From assembly GCA_018380885.1 (NCBI GenBank), contig JAGZSY010000002.1, positions 124,001 through 188,000 of the forward strand: a stretch of 64,000 nt of DNA, in the 5' to 3' direction. The notes beneath the pieces were generated by a model. The model did no database searches, was not told where the DNA came from, and was given only the letters and a program-made list of their open reading frames with translations. Shown piece after piece: positions 46,951 through 56,164 of the stretch (positions within the stretch are counted from its first letter, which is position 1; the number at the start of each line of letters is the position of its first letter). Source of the DNA: Enterocloster asparagiformis (GTDB lineage Bacteria > Bacillota > Clostridia > Lachnospirales > Lachnospiraceae). A program made the translations under genes and the position numbers.

Positions 46951-47618
46951 GCTTCCCCCTCCAAACGGTAGCCCACGCTCCTGACCGTTTTCAGGCAGGA
47001 CGGCTGGTGCAGCTTTTCGCGCAGGCGCTTTATTGTAACCGTAAGCGTATTGTCGTTGACATAGTTTCCATGGATATCCCAAACATTTTCCAGCAGTCTC
47101 TCCCTTGTGATGGTCCTCCCTCTGTTTTGCAGCAGGTATAGGAGCAATTGGTATTCGGACGGGCTTAAATTGATTTCTTCCGTTCCGCTGAGAACAATCC
47201 TGCGCTCCTGATCGAGGGAAATAGGGCCGCAGCACAAGTACCGCCCGGGCACAGCTTTAGCCCTTCGCAGCAGGGCGCGGATGCGGGAATACAATACCTC
47301 CAGCTCAAATGGCTTTACCACGTAATCGTCGGCGCCATGCTGAAAGCCGGAGACAATATCACTGGAGTCCCCCCGTACTGTCAGAAAGATGACCGGCAGC
47401 TCCGGCCATCTTGTCCGAATCCATTGGCACAGCCTATCCCCCCGCCCATCCGGCATATTCCAATCGATCAGCGCCAGCGCGGGCGGATGGTTTTGAAACG
47501 CGACCCTGGTCTCGGCCATTGTCGCAAAAATGGATACCTTGAAATCCCGCTGTTCCAGATACTCCCTGACCGCACCCGCGATGCTGGCGTCATCCTCTGT
47601 ATAGTAAATCTCAGCCAT
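46947..47618 (-). CDS. OmpR-family response regulator
   Basis: A 223-residue regulator: receiver domain 1-115 (EDDASIAG acidic pair, phospho-acceptor Asp52 in LALIDWNMP, Lys near VVKPFE) and a C-terminal winged helix (~130-220, LSPSEYQLLLYLLQNRGRTI, TLTVTIKRLREKL). It starts the four-gene sensing/transport unit. The ribosome binding site AGGAG precedes ATG 47618. It probably activates the transporter genes when the kinase detects its signal. Confidence 0.93.
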   Translation of the reverse strand: MAEIYYTEDDASIAGAVREYLEQRDFKVSIFATMAETRVAFQNHPPALALIDWNMPDGRGDRLCQWIRTRWPELPVIFLTVRGDSSDIVSGFQHGADDYVVKPFELEVLYSRIRALLRRAKAVPGRYLCCGPISLDQERRIVLSGTEEINLSPSEYQLLLYLLQNRGRTITRERLLENVWDIHGNYVNDNTLTVTIKRLREKLHQPSCLKTVRSVGYRLEGEA

Positions 47619-47760
47619 AGAATTTTCTCCTCATATTGTAATTCAGAACGCAATTTTCAGACTGTTTTATTATACTATACAAAGTGAAACTCTTTCAACC
47701 GCATAACGCCGGAGACGGCCGCTCCTGTGAACGGCCCGGACCTGCCTATGCTGCGCCGCT

Positions 47761-49125
47761 TCAAGCCGCGCAGCTTCTCTCCCCCGCCAGCTCCTTGCGC
47801 AGGTACACGGCCATCCCCGCTGCGATCAATGACGAGATCACATCCGCGGCGGGCTGGGCATAGATGATTCCCTTTAATCCCCAAATCCCCGGCAGGATCA
47901 AAATAACCGGAATAAAGCAGATGCCCTGGCGGCAGGCGCCGAGAAAGCAGCCCTCTTTCGCCTTTCCCATAGCCAGAAAGAGAGAGGAATACACTGTGTA
48001 GCAGCCAAAGAGTATAAAGGACAGGCCGTTGGCCCGCAGCGCTGCGGCGCCCACGCGGATCATTTCCCCGTCTCCTTTGGTAAACTGGGAAATGATCACA
48101 GCGGAGAAGCCCGCCGCGGCCAGGCCGAATACGGCGCAGAATATGGTCGACCAGATAACGGCGGTTTTGATCGTCTCGTCCAGCCGGTCATACTGTTTAG
48201 CCCCGTAGCTGTACCCGGCGATCGGCTGAAGGCCTTTCAGAAAGCCGAATACCATCAGGCTGCCCACGGACATGATTTTCGTCACCGCCCCCATGGCTGC
48301 AAGCGCATAATCCCCGTATGCCCTGGCTCCGCCATTGATCATAGTCATGGAAAGGCTGGTCAAAAGCTGGAAGGCCAGGGTGGGAATCCCAATTTTCATA
48401 ATCTCAGCCATGATCTCTCCTGAGGGACTGTAGTTTTTGAGGCTAAAGCTGAACACGCTCTTTTTCCCGATTATGTAAGCCACATAGACCAGCGTGGAAA
48501 CGCACTGGGAGATACCTGTGGCCACGGCCGCGCCCGACACCCCCAAATTCAGAGCGTAGATAAAGATCGGGTCCAGCACTGCGTTCAGCGCCGCCCCCGT
48601 CAATAACACGCACATGGTTGTCTTAGCCGCGCCCTCGCTGGACACGATATTGTTCATGGTCACATTGAACACGTTGAAGATAGAGCAGGCAATATAAATC
48701 CCTGTATAGCTGACCGCATAGGGCATCACGGTCTCACTGGCTCCCATCTGCCTCAAAAGCGGATTTAAAAAAATCAGACAGCCGGCGATGACCAGCGCAC
48801 CCGCCATCAAGCTGCTGTACACGGCGGTGCTGGCGACCCGGTCGGCGTTTTCCTTGTCCCCCCGCCCCAGCAGGCGGGACAGGCATGAGGCTGCGCCGTT
48901 GCCGAACAGCAGCCCCAGACCGACAATCACCTGCCCCAGGGGGTAGGCGACTGTGATGGCCCCCATCTGGCTTGTCCCCAGCCCTCCCACAAAATAGGCG
49001 TCCACCAGGTTGTACAGCGCGTTGATCATCATGCCGATCATGGTCGGAAGCCCCAGCGTCAAAAGCGCTCTGGGCACAGGCGCGTCGCCCAGCAATTCCA
49101 TTTTTTTGTTGTTTCCCTTCATCAT
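47761..49125 (-). CDS. MATE-family exporter
   Basis: Twelve-helix transporter of 454 residues. ATG 49125 is used (GAAAGGAG upstream); ATG 49122 is equally possible. It opens with LLGDAPVPRALLTLGLPTMI and has ALYNLVDAYFVGGLGTSQMG and CLSRLLGRGDKENADR, a NorM/DinF-like pattern. It is divergent from a PadR regulator over three palindromic sites, so it is very probably the PadR target and drug-inducible. The C-terminus (ELAGERSC) is normal. Confidence 0.92.
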   Translation of the reverse strand: MMKGNNKKMELLGDAPVPRALLTLGLPTMIGMMINALYNLVDAYFVGGLGTSQMGAITVAYPLGQVIVGLGLLFGNGAASCLSRLLGRGDKENADRVASTAVYSSLMAGALVIAGCLIFLNPLLRQMGASETVMPYAVSYTGIYIACSIFNVFNVTMNNIVSSEGAAKTTMCVLLTGAALNAVLDPIFIYALNLGVSGAAVATGISQCVSTLVYVAYIIGKKSVFSFSLKNYSPSGEIMAEIMKIGIPTLAFQLLTSLSMTMINGGARAYGDYALAAMGAVTKIMSVGSLMVFGFLKGLQPIAGYSYGAKQYDRLDETIKTAVIWSTIFCAVFGLAAAGFSAVIISQFTKGDGEMIRVGAAALRANGLSFILFGCYTVYSSLFLAMGKAKEGCFLGACRQGICFIPVILILPGIWGLKGIIYAQPAADVISSLIAAGMAVYLRKELAGERSCAA

Positions 49126-49155
49126 TTTTCTCCTTTCATACCCAAAAACCTTTAT

Positions 49156-49200
49156 ACTATAAATTATAGTAACAATCAAAATAGTACTATAATTTATAGT
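49156..49200. promoter_or_regulatory. Two PadR operator palindromes
   Basis: ACTATAAATTATAGT (49156-49170) and ACTATAATTTATAGT (49186-49200) are perfect 15-bp dyads with centres 30 bases apart, about three helical turns, directly before the MATE gene. Confidence 0.75.
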
Positions 49201-49272
49201 ATATGTCAAGAAAAAATTACTCTCCCGGAACCAACACCTCCCTTTTGCTTGACAGTTTCCAAGAAATAAACT

Positions 49273-49287
49273 ACTATATTTTATAGC
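49273..49287. promoter_or_regulatory. Third PadR operator copy
   Basis: ACTATATTTTATAGC is the same dyad with one arm mismatch, 28 bases before padR, suggesting autoregulation. Confidence 0.65.
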
Positions 49288-49314
49288 ATATAACAGATTG
49301 AAAAGGAGGCGGCC

Positions 49315-49842
49315 ATGGCGACCATTGATCTGATCGTGCTGGGAATCCTGAAAAAGGAATCCTTAAGCGCCTATGATATCCAAAAATTAGTGGAATATCG
49401 GAACATATCGAAATGGGTGAAAATCAGCACCCCCTCGATCTACAAAAAGGTCCTGCAGCTGGAGGAGAAGGGACTGATCAGGAGCACCCTGGTGAGGGAG
49501 GGGAAAATGCCGGAGAAGGCCGTGTACTCGCTGACAGAGGCCGGCCAGCGCCAATGGGAAAGTCTTATGTTGGAAATTTCCAACAAACCCATTCATTTCT
49601 TTCTGGATTTTAACGCTGTGATCGTCAATCTGGAAAGCCTCTCACCGGAAAACCAGGCCGCCTGTCTGGCAAATATCGAGGGAAACATCAAAACCCTGAA
49701 AGCGTATTTGGAGGAAAATATCCGCGCCAAGGAGCATGAACCCGGTATCCCGGAAACAGGCATGGCCGTGCTGCGGCAGCAATTAATACTGGCCCAGTCC
49801 GTGGAGACCTGGATTGCCTCCTTTGAAAAGGACCGCGGCTGA
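49315..49842 (+). CDS. PadR-family transcriptional regulator
   Basis: A 175-residue PadR repressor: N-terminal winged helix (LIVLGILKKESLSAYDIQKL, SIYKKVLQLEEKGLIRS) and a C-terminal Vir_act_alpha_C-type dimerisation domain with long helices (~95-170). AAAAGGAGG precedes ATG 49315. It is divergent from the MATE exporter and has three matching palindromes, and its transcript ends in a terminator before the ABC pair. PadR repressors bind the exported compound and release DNA (family knowledge). Confidence 0.92.
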   Translation: MATIDLIVLGILKKESLSAYDIQKLVEYRNISKWVKISTPSIYKKVLQLEEKGLIRSTLVREGKMPEKAVYSLTEAGQRQWESLMLEISNKPIHFFLDFNAVIVNLESLSPENQAACLANIEGNIKTLKAYLEENIRAKEHEPGIPETGMAVLRQQLILAQSVETWIASFEKDRG

Positions 49843-49868
49843 CCGCAGGCGCCCTAAACCCTACACTA

Positions 49869-49902
49869 TGCCACCAATGTTCTCATTGGTGGTATTCTTT
49901 TT
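49869..49902 (+). terminator. Rho-independent terminator after padR
   Basis: Perfect 9-bp stem CCACCAATG / CATTGGTGG with TTCT loop, followed by TATTCTTTTT. Confidence 0.85.
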
Positions 49903-49929
49903 GCTGTAAAACCACAAGGAGGTAACAAC

Positions 49930-50661
49930 ATGCAGGAAGCAATCAAAGTGGAACATCTCACAAAATCCTACGGCAAAATCAAAGCCGTGGACAACCTCAC
50001 CATTTCCGTGGGCAGAGGTACGATTTTCGGGCTGCTGGGGGCCAACGGGGCGGGAAAGAGCACGGCGATCGAGTGTATTCTGGGCACAAAAGCCGCGGAC
50101 AGCGGGCAGGTATCCATCCTTGGGCTGGACCCGCGCCGGGACCGCAGGCGGCTTTTTGAGCAGGTAGGCGTCCAGTTTCAGGAGGCCAGCTACCAGGACA
50201 AGATCACCGTGTGGGAACTCTGTGAGGTCACGGCGTCCCTGTACCGCAAGGCCTGCGACCCGGCCGGCCTGTTAAGACGCTTCGGCATCTGGGACAAGAA
50301 AGACAGCTTGGTAAATGACTTATCCGGCGGCCAGAGACAGCGCCTGTTTATCGTGCTGGCGCTTATCCCCGACCCCAAGGTCGTGTTCCTGGACGAGCTG
50401 ACCACCGGACTGGACGCCAGGGCCCGGCGTGAAGTATGGGACATCCTTTCCGGTCTCAAAAAAGAGGGCCTGACCATATTCCTCACCTCTCATTTTATGG
50501 ACGAGGTGGAAATCTTGTGCGACCGCATCTGCATCTTAAAAAGGGGGAAGATCACGTTTCTCGGCACAGTATCACAGGCCCTTGAAAACAGCCCCCACAG
50601 CCGGCTGGAGGACGCATATCTCTGGTATACCGAGGAGGAAAAAAACGATGAGAGCCTTTAG
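49930..50661 (+). CDS. ABC transporter ATP-binding protein (drug-export type)
   Basis: A 243-residue ATPase of the CcmA/DrrA class. Walker A is GANGAGKST, signature LSGGQRQRLFIVLALI, Walker B VVFLDELTTGLD (Asp-Glu, unusual DELT instead of DEPT), H-loop LTSHFMDE. AGGAGG precedes ATG 49930. It overlaps the permease gene by 14 bases, so they form one transporter, probably for multidrug or antimicrobial export. Confidence 0.9.
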   Translation: MQEAIKVEHLTKSYGKIKAVDNLTISVGRGTIFGLLGANGAGKSTAIECILGTKAADSGQVSILGLDPRRDRRRLFEQVGVQFQEASYQDKITVWELCEVTASLYRKACDPAGLLRRFGIWDKKDSLVNDLSGGQRQRLFIVLALIPDPKVVFLDELTTGLDARARREVWDILSGLKKEGLTIFLTSHFMDEVEILCDRICILKRGKITFLGTVSQALENSPHSRLEDAYLWYTEEEKNDESL

Positions 50662-51391
50662 AGTCATGATAAAAACAGAATTGAAATTGTCCCTGCGGGG
50701 CATGGATATGTTCATCTTCGCCATCTGCGCGCCCCTGGTGGTACTGGTGCTTTTGGGACTCCTCTACGGTGACCGTCCGGCGTTTGAGGGCGCCGGTTAC
50801 ACCTTTCTGGAGCAGTCCTTCGGCGCCCTGACCACCATCCCGGTCTGCGCAGGCGGTGTGATGGGCCTGCCCCTGGTCGTGTCGGACTACCGCAACAAAC
50901 ACATTCTCAAGCGCTACCAGGTGACCCCGGTGAGCCCCGCCCTGATCTTGGCCGCACAGGTCGCTGTTTACGCTCTGTACGCAGCGGCTTCCCTGCTGTC
51001 CCTGTACCTGACCGCGGCGCTGTTCTTCGGATACCGGTTTGGCGGGTCATGGGCTGTGTTTCTGGGAAGCTACCTTCTGGTGCTGACCTCCCTGTTCTCC
51101 CTGGGCATGATGGTGGGCGGTCTGGCCCGGGATGCGCGGTCCGCGGGCGTGATCGCGAGCCTTCTGTATTTTCCCATGCTGATCTTCTCCGGGGCCACGC
51201 TGCCCTACGAGGTTATGCCCGCCGCGCTCCGGCGCGCGGCCGATCTCCTGCCGCTGACCCAGGGGATCAAGCTGCTCAAGGCCGCCTCCTTAGGGTTGCC
51301 TCCGGAAAGCGCGCGTCTCCCGGTCCTCATCATGCTGGCCGTCACCGCGGTGTGCAGCCTTGTGTCCCTGACCCGCTTTAAGTGGGAGTAA
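50648..51391 (+). CDS. ABC-2-type permease
   Basis: A 247-residue membrane protein from ATG 50648, chosen because GAGGAGG lies 9 bases upstream; the frame is open to 50582 but inside the ATPase gene. About six helices (e.g. FIFAICAPLVVLVLLGLL, SLLSLYLTAALFF) and the ABC-2 motif DARSAGVIASLLYFPMLIFSG are present. It pairs with the ATPase 49930. The gene is not followed by a plus-strand terminator; the hairpin at 51441 suits the opposite strand better. Confidence 0.9.
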   Translation: MRAFRVMIKTELKLSLRGMDMFIFAICAPLVVLVLLGLLYGDRPAFEGAGYTFLEQSFGALTTIPVCAGGVMGLPLVVSDYRNKHILKRYQVTPVSPALILAAQVAVYALYAAASLLSLYLTAALFFGYRFGGSWAVFLGSYLLVLTSLFSLGMMVGGLARDARSAGVIASLLYFPMLIFSGATLPYEVMPAALRRAADLLPLTQGIKLLKAASLGLPPESARLPVLIMLAVTAVCSLVSLTRFKWE

Positions 51392-51440
51392 AACGCACGC
51401 CCCATCTGCATACCGCTTCTGCCGATCAGGCGGCGCGCAA

Positions 51441-51477
51441 AAGACGGAAGCAGGGGATCATCATCCCCTCGCTTCCG
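51441..51477 (-). terminator. Terminator of the hybrid kinase gene
   Basis: About 13-bp stem (CGGAAGCAGGGGAT / ATCCCCTCGCTTCCG with one bulge) and 4-nt loop; the minus strand then reads TCTTTTG. It lies 63 bases after the kinase stop and may also stop the ABC-2 transcript. Confidence 0.65.
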
Positions 51478-51539
51478 CCTCAGAGTGCAGGCAAGGCCTC
51501 TTTGCTTCGTCACAAGGTCGGGACAGCACGCCTTCCGCC

Positions 51540-54500
51540 CTACCTCAGCCTCTCCACGCCGTCGTTCAGCACGCTTCGCAGGCTGTTTCGCAGCACATCC
51601 ACGTCGATGGGCTTTGCCACATGGGCCGTCATACCGGATTCCATAGCCGACTGCACGTCCTCCGCAAAGGCGTTGGCCGTCATGGCGATGATGGGAATCG
51701 CCGCGGCGTCCGGGCGGTCCAGACGGCGGATGGCCCTGGTGGCCTCATAGCCGTTCATTTCCGGCATCTGGACGTCCATCAGAATGGCGTCGTAGGTTCC
51801 GGGAGCCGCCTCCGCAAAGGCGCGCACCGCCTGGGCCCCGTTCTGGCGCACCACGGTCTTGGCCCCGTACATGGCCAGCAGCTCACAGAGGATTTCCGCA
51901 TTGATCTCATTGTCCTCCGCCACCAGGAACAGCCTTCCTCCAAATATCTTCTGGTTGACCTCGTCCATATACGTGCGCTCGGACTGCGGCCCGCGGCTCT
52001 CACTGCCCGCCTCCGCGCGCTCCCCCTCCAGCTCCACGTAAAATACCGTGCCCTGATGCAGCTTGCTCTCTACCGAGATGTCGCCGCCCATCAAGTCCAC
52101 CAGGCCCTTGGTGATGCTTAAGCCCAGACCGGTTCCCTCCACGCGGGTCATATGCTTGCTGCGGGTGAAGGGCTCAAAAATGTGCGTTAAAAATTCTTCC
52201 GTCATGCCTACCCCGGTATCGCGGATCGTAAACCGGTACCGGACCCTGTTTTCCAGGACAGCCGGTATCTCCTCCACCTCAAAGTCCACCCGTCCGCCCT
52301 CCGGCGTATATTTGACCGCATTGCTCAGAATGTTGATGAGAATCTGGTTGATCCGCAGCGCATCCCCGTAAAAGCACGGGTTAGCGATCTCCCCTGTCCG
52401 AATGCAGAATTCGAGTCCCGCCGCCCTGGCCTGGGAAGCCATGATGGCGGAGAGCTGCCCCAGTATCTCATGGATGGATATCCGCATGATATTTAAGCTG
52501 ATCTGGGAGCTCTCGATCTTGCTCATATCCAGAATGTCGTTGATCAGACTCAGCAGATGCCTGGAGGAAATGGATATCTTTTGCAGGCAGTCCGTCACCC
52601 GCTCCTGATCCCCCAGATGGGCCATTGCCAGCGCGGTCATACCCATGATTGCGTTCATCGGGGTGCGGATATCGTGGCTCATGGTGGAGAGGAAATCGCT
52701 CTTGGCCCTGTTTGCATCCTCCGCACGCGCCAGCGCGTTCTCCAATTCCCGCTTGGTCCGGCGCTCGGCTGCCAGCATATCCGTCACGTCCGCACGCACC
52801 AGACATATAGTCCTGTGATTCACGTCCCCCCACATGACATTAACCTGCTTATAGCGCTCCTGTCCCTCCTCCTCGCAGCAGACCAGGAAATCGTATCCGC
52901 TGGGTTTTTCTTCCAGCTTTTTGCGCATCGTTGCGATCTGAAACTGGAGGCGCGCTTCTTCCAGCGCCTCCGGGCAGATGGAGCGGTCCACGAAACGGAG
53001 GATCGAGTCATTGTACTGCTCGACAAAATAAGGCGGCAGATTATCCAGCACCGTCTCCCTGGTATACAGCGTCAGGCATCCCTGGCGGATGTTGATAAAA
53101 CCGGCCAGCTCAAATGTGTAGGCGATCACGTGGAGCATTCCCTGCTGCTCGCGGACGGATTCGGTAATGTCGGCCCGGGTCAGGCACACTCTTCCCAGGC
53201 GCAGGTCCACAGCCGAGACCGTGATATTCTTGGTGCGGATATCCCCGTTGGCAGCCACCATGGAAAAAGCAATGGTATAAGCGCCCTCCCGGCGCAGGCG
53301 CTGCTGAATGTATCCGGCATCCAGAACCTCCCTCATGCGCTCCCGGTCCCGCGGTACCACTTCATGTTCAAGCACACTTTCGATCTGACGGGAGTAAACC
53401 TCCTCGCAGCACCCGGCGCCGCCTTCCGGCTGGCTGTCGGAAAGGATTCTGTATGTATCGCGCCGCAGGTCCACATCCGCAATAAAGTCATAACCTGTTG
53501 CGGAGATCTGCTTCATGATGCGGTCCGCAATGGTCTGCTGGGTGATATCCGTCACGGTGAGGATTCCGGTGACATCCCCGCTGTCCGGAGTCGCCACCAG
53601 GTTCATATTCACCTGGACGTACCTGCCCGTGTCCTCTTTGGGCGGACGCATAAAGCACTCCAGGCGCCGCTCCACATCCCCCCGCCGGAACGCCTCCAGC
53701 GCGGGCTCGTTCAGGTAAATATCGAGAAAACGCTTCCGCTCCTCCTCGTCCTCCACCAGGCCGGCAAGGCCGATAAAAAAGTCCTCGCGCACTGTCCCGA
53801 AGGTCTCCAGCAGGTCGGAATCCGTGTAATCAATAATCTCTATAATCTGGTTCTGCGTGATATTGCAGTGCCCCAGGATCAAAGCGTTCGGCCCTTGCGC
53901 CTGGTAATGCTGCATGATCAGGTCTTTGTACTGCTGCCGGAGCCGGCTCTGCTCCTCCCGCTCCCTGGTCATATCGTGGTACACCGAGTAAACCCGGATT
54001 TCACCGGCCTCGCTCTGAATCAAGGAGAGGCTGTTTTTCACCCAGACATACCCCCCGCTGCCTTTTTGCAAGCGGTAGACGATCTCACAGTGGCTCTCCC
54101 GGCCAGCGATGTACTCCGCCATCTTGGTATTTACGTAATCCTGATCGTCAGGGTGAACGCCCTCCATGGCATCCCGCCGGTAGAGGTCCCAGGCCTCATC
54201 CAAGGTCATCTCCGTCATGGCTGCAAAGCCCTCTGACAGAAATTCCGGCAGCATTTTTCCGTCCTGGCCATAACTCACCACCGCAACGCCGCCGGGCAGA
54301 TTTTTCAAGACCGTCTCAAAATACTGGGCCAGCCGCTCTTTCTCCCTGCGCAGCTCAATCTCCTCCGTCACATCGCGGATGATCTTGACATAGGCTGAGA
54401 TTCCGTTCCATTCAATTTCCTTAAAAGAAGTGCTGTAAAAACGCCCTGCCTCGGGCACAAGGATCTCATGCCCCTCCCAGCTGCCTTTATCCTCTCTCAA

Positions 54501-55856
54501 AAAGCAGCGCTCGCACGGCTCCTCCTTTCCGTAGAGTGCCCGGTAGCATTTCTGTCCCACGCACTCCCGCGCCTCGGCAAAGAGACGCTTAGACTCATTG
54601 ACATAGAGAAGGTCATAATTTTCCTTGTCAATGACGTAAATTCCGTCCGCCATATCGCCGGCGATATCCTGGAACAAGCGGTTTTCCGCAGACATACCGG
54701 TGAATACGGCGTAAAACTTTGTACAGTCAGACAGAGGCCCGATCCGCCTGCCGTTCAAGTGGATCCAGATCAGGCTGCCGTCCTTGTGGCGCATGCGGTA
54801 GGACACATCCAGAACCTCCCCGCTGATCAGCGCGGCCCTGGCCGCGGCGATCACCCGCTCCCGGTCGTGCTCATAGATCACATCCAGGGCGTCGCGGCTC
54901 ACCAGCCGGGTAAACTCCTCCCTGGTATGGCCGGACAGCTTCATCACGCCGTCTGAGAAATAGGTGGGCATAAAGCGCCCGCCCTCAACCTGATAGCTGG
55001 CAATTCCCCCCGGTATCGAGTTGACCAGATGGGCCATCTCCTGCTGGGCTTCCTTGAGGTCGGATATATTGTGGAACACGCAGTGGAGCAGCGGATAACC
55101 GCTCTCCTCCCCGATCCACTTGATCTGCGCGCGGACCCAAACGATATGGCCGCTGCGGTGCTGTTTGCGAAACTCAATGGTGGCGACGCCCTTTGTGCGG
55201 ATCACCTCGGCGGCCTTGGCCACCACCGCGGCCTTATCCTCATGGTAGGTCATATCCGCCGCATCGCCCTTGACCAGCTCCCGGTATTCCTCCACCGTGT
55301 ACCCGGACAATTCCGGTACGCCGTCGGAAAAGTAAACCGTCTCAAACCGGTCCGACACCTTGTAGATGGCAACGCCGCCGGGAATCGCATTGATGATATC
55401 CTGCATCTCCTCGTTGGCGTTCGCCAGCTCCCGCTCCAAACGGCCTTGTCCTGTCCGCCATTCCTCCGGGCTCCCTGCCCCGCCGCCTCTCACCACAAAC
55501 AGGCTCTTAAGCTTCCATCCGCCGTCTTTTCGGGCGAGCACGGCAAACAGGTTCCTGCGGCTGGCCGTCAGAGAATTGCGCAGGGTCAGCTCAACGGACA
55601 GGCTGCAGGCATCTGCGGCCAGAATCTGCTCATTAAATTCAGAGAACGCGCAGACAAAGGGTTCCTGTATATTCCGGATCGCTTCCCTGAGGCAGCCGGC
55701 CATTTCATCCACGCCGTGGACAGTTCCAAAACCGCCGGGATTGATAATCTCCACATCAGCCGCCGCCAGGGCAACCGACTGTTCCACATTCAGCTGTTCA
55801 TACCAGGCGCGGCAAAATGCCTCCAGCGTTTCCCTGGCCGTTTTCTGCATATCCAT
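51540..55856 (-). CDS. Soluble multi-PAS hybrid histidine kinase/response regulator (1438 aa)
   Basis: No membrane helix or signal peptide is visible, so this should be cytoplasmic. Residues 1-125 resemble an NTF2/SnoaL-like ligand pocket (FCRAWYEQLNVEQSVALAAA). PAS domains follow at ~150-270, 275-395, 395-500 and 510-635, with further PAS-like segments at ~640-1040. The third contains a cysteine group (GQKCYRALYGKEEPCERC). HisKA carries His1061 (STMSHDIRTPMNAIMG), HATPase spans ~1130-1280 (NILSNAVKYTPEGG, GTGLGLSITKGL), and a receiver domain spans 1306-1438 with Asp1361. No cognate regulator or effector gene adjoins it, so output may go through the attached receiver or an HPt protein elsewhere. 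The start at 55856 is plausible (GGAT upstream, MDMQKTARETLEAF). Confidence 0.9.
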   Translation of the reverse strand: MDMQKTARETLEAFCRAWYEQLNVEQSVALAAADVEIINPGGFGTVHGVDEMAGCLREAIRNIQEPFVCAFSEFNEQILAADACSLSVELTLRNSLTASRRNLFAVLARKDGGWKLKSLFVVRGGGAGSPEEWRTGQGRLERELANANEEMQDIINAIPGGVAIYKVSDRFETVYFSDGVPELSGYTVEEYRELVKGDAADMTYHEDKAAVVAKAAEVIRTKGVATIEFRKQHRSGHIVWVRAQIKWIGEESGYPLLHCVFHNISDLKEAQQEMAHLVNSIPGGIASYQVEGGRFMPTYFSDGVMKLSGHTREEFTRLVSRDALDVIYEHDRERVIAAARAALISGEVLDVSYRMRHKDGSLIWIHLNGRRIGPLSDCTKFYAVFTGMSAENRLFQDIAGDMADGIYVIDKENYDLLYVNESKRLFAEARECVGQKCYRALYGKEEPCERCFLREDKGSWEGHEILVPEAGRFYSTSFKEIEWNGISAYVKIIRDVTEEIELRREKERLAQYFETVLKNLPGGVAVVSYGQDGKMLPEFLSEGFAAMTEMTLDEAWDLYRRDAMEGVHPDDQDYVNTKMAEYIAGRESHCEIVYRLQKGSGGYVWVKNSLSLIQSEAGEIRVYSVYHDMTREREEQSRLRQQYKDLIMQHYQAQGPNALILGHCNITQNQIIEIIDYTDSDLLETFGTVREDFFIGLAGLVEDEEERKRFLDIYLNEPALEAFRRGDVERRLECFMRPPKEDTGRYVQVNMNLVATPDSGDVTGILTVTDITQQTIADRIMKQISATGYDFIADVDLRRDTYRILSDSQPEGGAGCCEEVYSRQIESVLEHEVVPRDRERMREVLDAGYIQQRLRREGAYTIAFSMVAANGDIRTKNITVSAVDLRLGRVCLTRADITESVREQQGMLHVIAYTFELAGFINIRQGCLTLYTRETVLDNLPPYFVEQYNDSILRFVDRSICPEALEEARLQFQIATMRKKLEEKPSGYDFLVCCEEEGQERYKQVNVMWGDVNHRTICLVRADVTDMLAAERRTKRELENALARAEDANRAKSDFLSTMSHDIRTPMNAIMGMTALAMAHLGDQERVTDCLQKISISSRHLLSLINDILDMSKIESSQISLNIMRISIHEILGQLSAIMASQARAAGLEFCIRTGEIANPCFYGDALRINQILINILSNAVKYTPEGGRVDFEVEEIPAVLENRVRYRFTIRDTGVGMTEEFLTHIFEPFTRSKHMTRVEGTGLGLSITKGLVDLMGGDISVESKLHQGTVFYVELEGERAEAGSESRGPQSERTYMDEVNQKIFGGRLFLVAEDNEINAEILCELLAMYGAKTVVRQNGAQAVRAFAEAAPGTYDAILMDVQMPEMNGYEATRAIRRLDRPDAAAIPIIAMTANAFAEDVQSAMESGMTAHVAKPIDVDVLRNSLRSVLNDGVERLR

Positions 55857-56032
55857 CTGCTCGATCCTCCACCCGGACAGCTTCCCCCTTCGCTTCCGGC
55901 CCCAACAATGCGCAGCCCCGGTTTATCCGGCGCAGGCGCGTTCCCATCTGTTCTCTCCCGTTACTGCATCTCGCTTAAAAATTCATCAATAAACCCGTTA
56001 AATTCTGGTTCTTTTTCATATTAGTATCTTTC

Positions 56033-56061
56033 ATTCTATCATAAATTCCATTAACCTACAA
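56033..56061 (-). promoter_or_regulatory. Promoter of the hybrid kinase gene
   Basis: Minus-strand TTGTAG (56056-56061), 17-base spacer, TAGAAT (56033-56038). This gives a ~170-base leader; the rest of 55857-56164 is this leader and the ctpA terminator. Confidence 0.4.
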
Positions 56062-56067
56062 TCTTTT

Positions 56068-56130
56068 TAAAAAAGCCCCCTCAAACCGGAAGGCGCAGGC
56101 ACCGGCATCCCGCCGGCGTCCGCGCCTTCC
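56068..56130 (-). terminator. Rho-independent terminator after ctpA
   Basis: Outer stem GGAAGGCGC / GCGCCTTCC with a nested CCGGC/GCCGG hairpin, then a G-rich stretch and T6 on the minus strand. Confidence 0.6.
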
Positions 56131-56164
56131 ATATCCCTGTGCCGGACAGCGGAGTACCCGCCGC

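Noticed and set aside
52557..54236. 559-codon plus-strand frame
   Set aside because: Antisense to the hybrid kinase gene, no homology or start signal.
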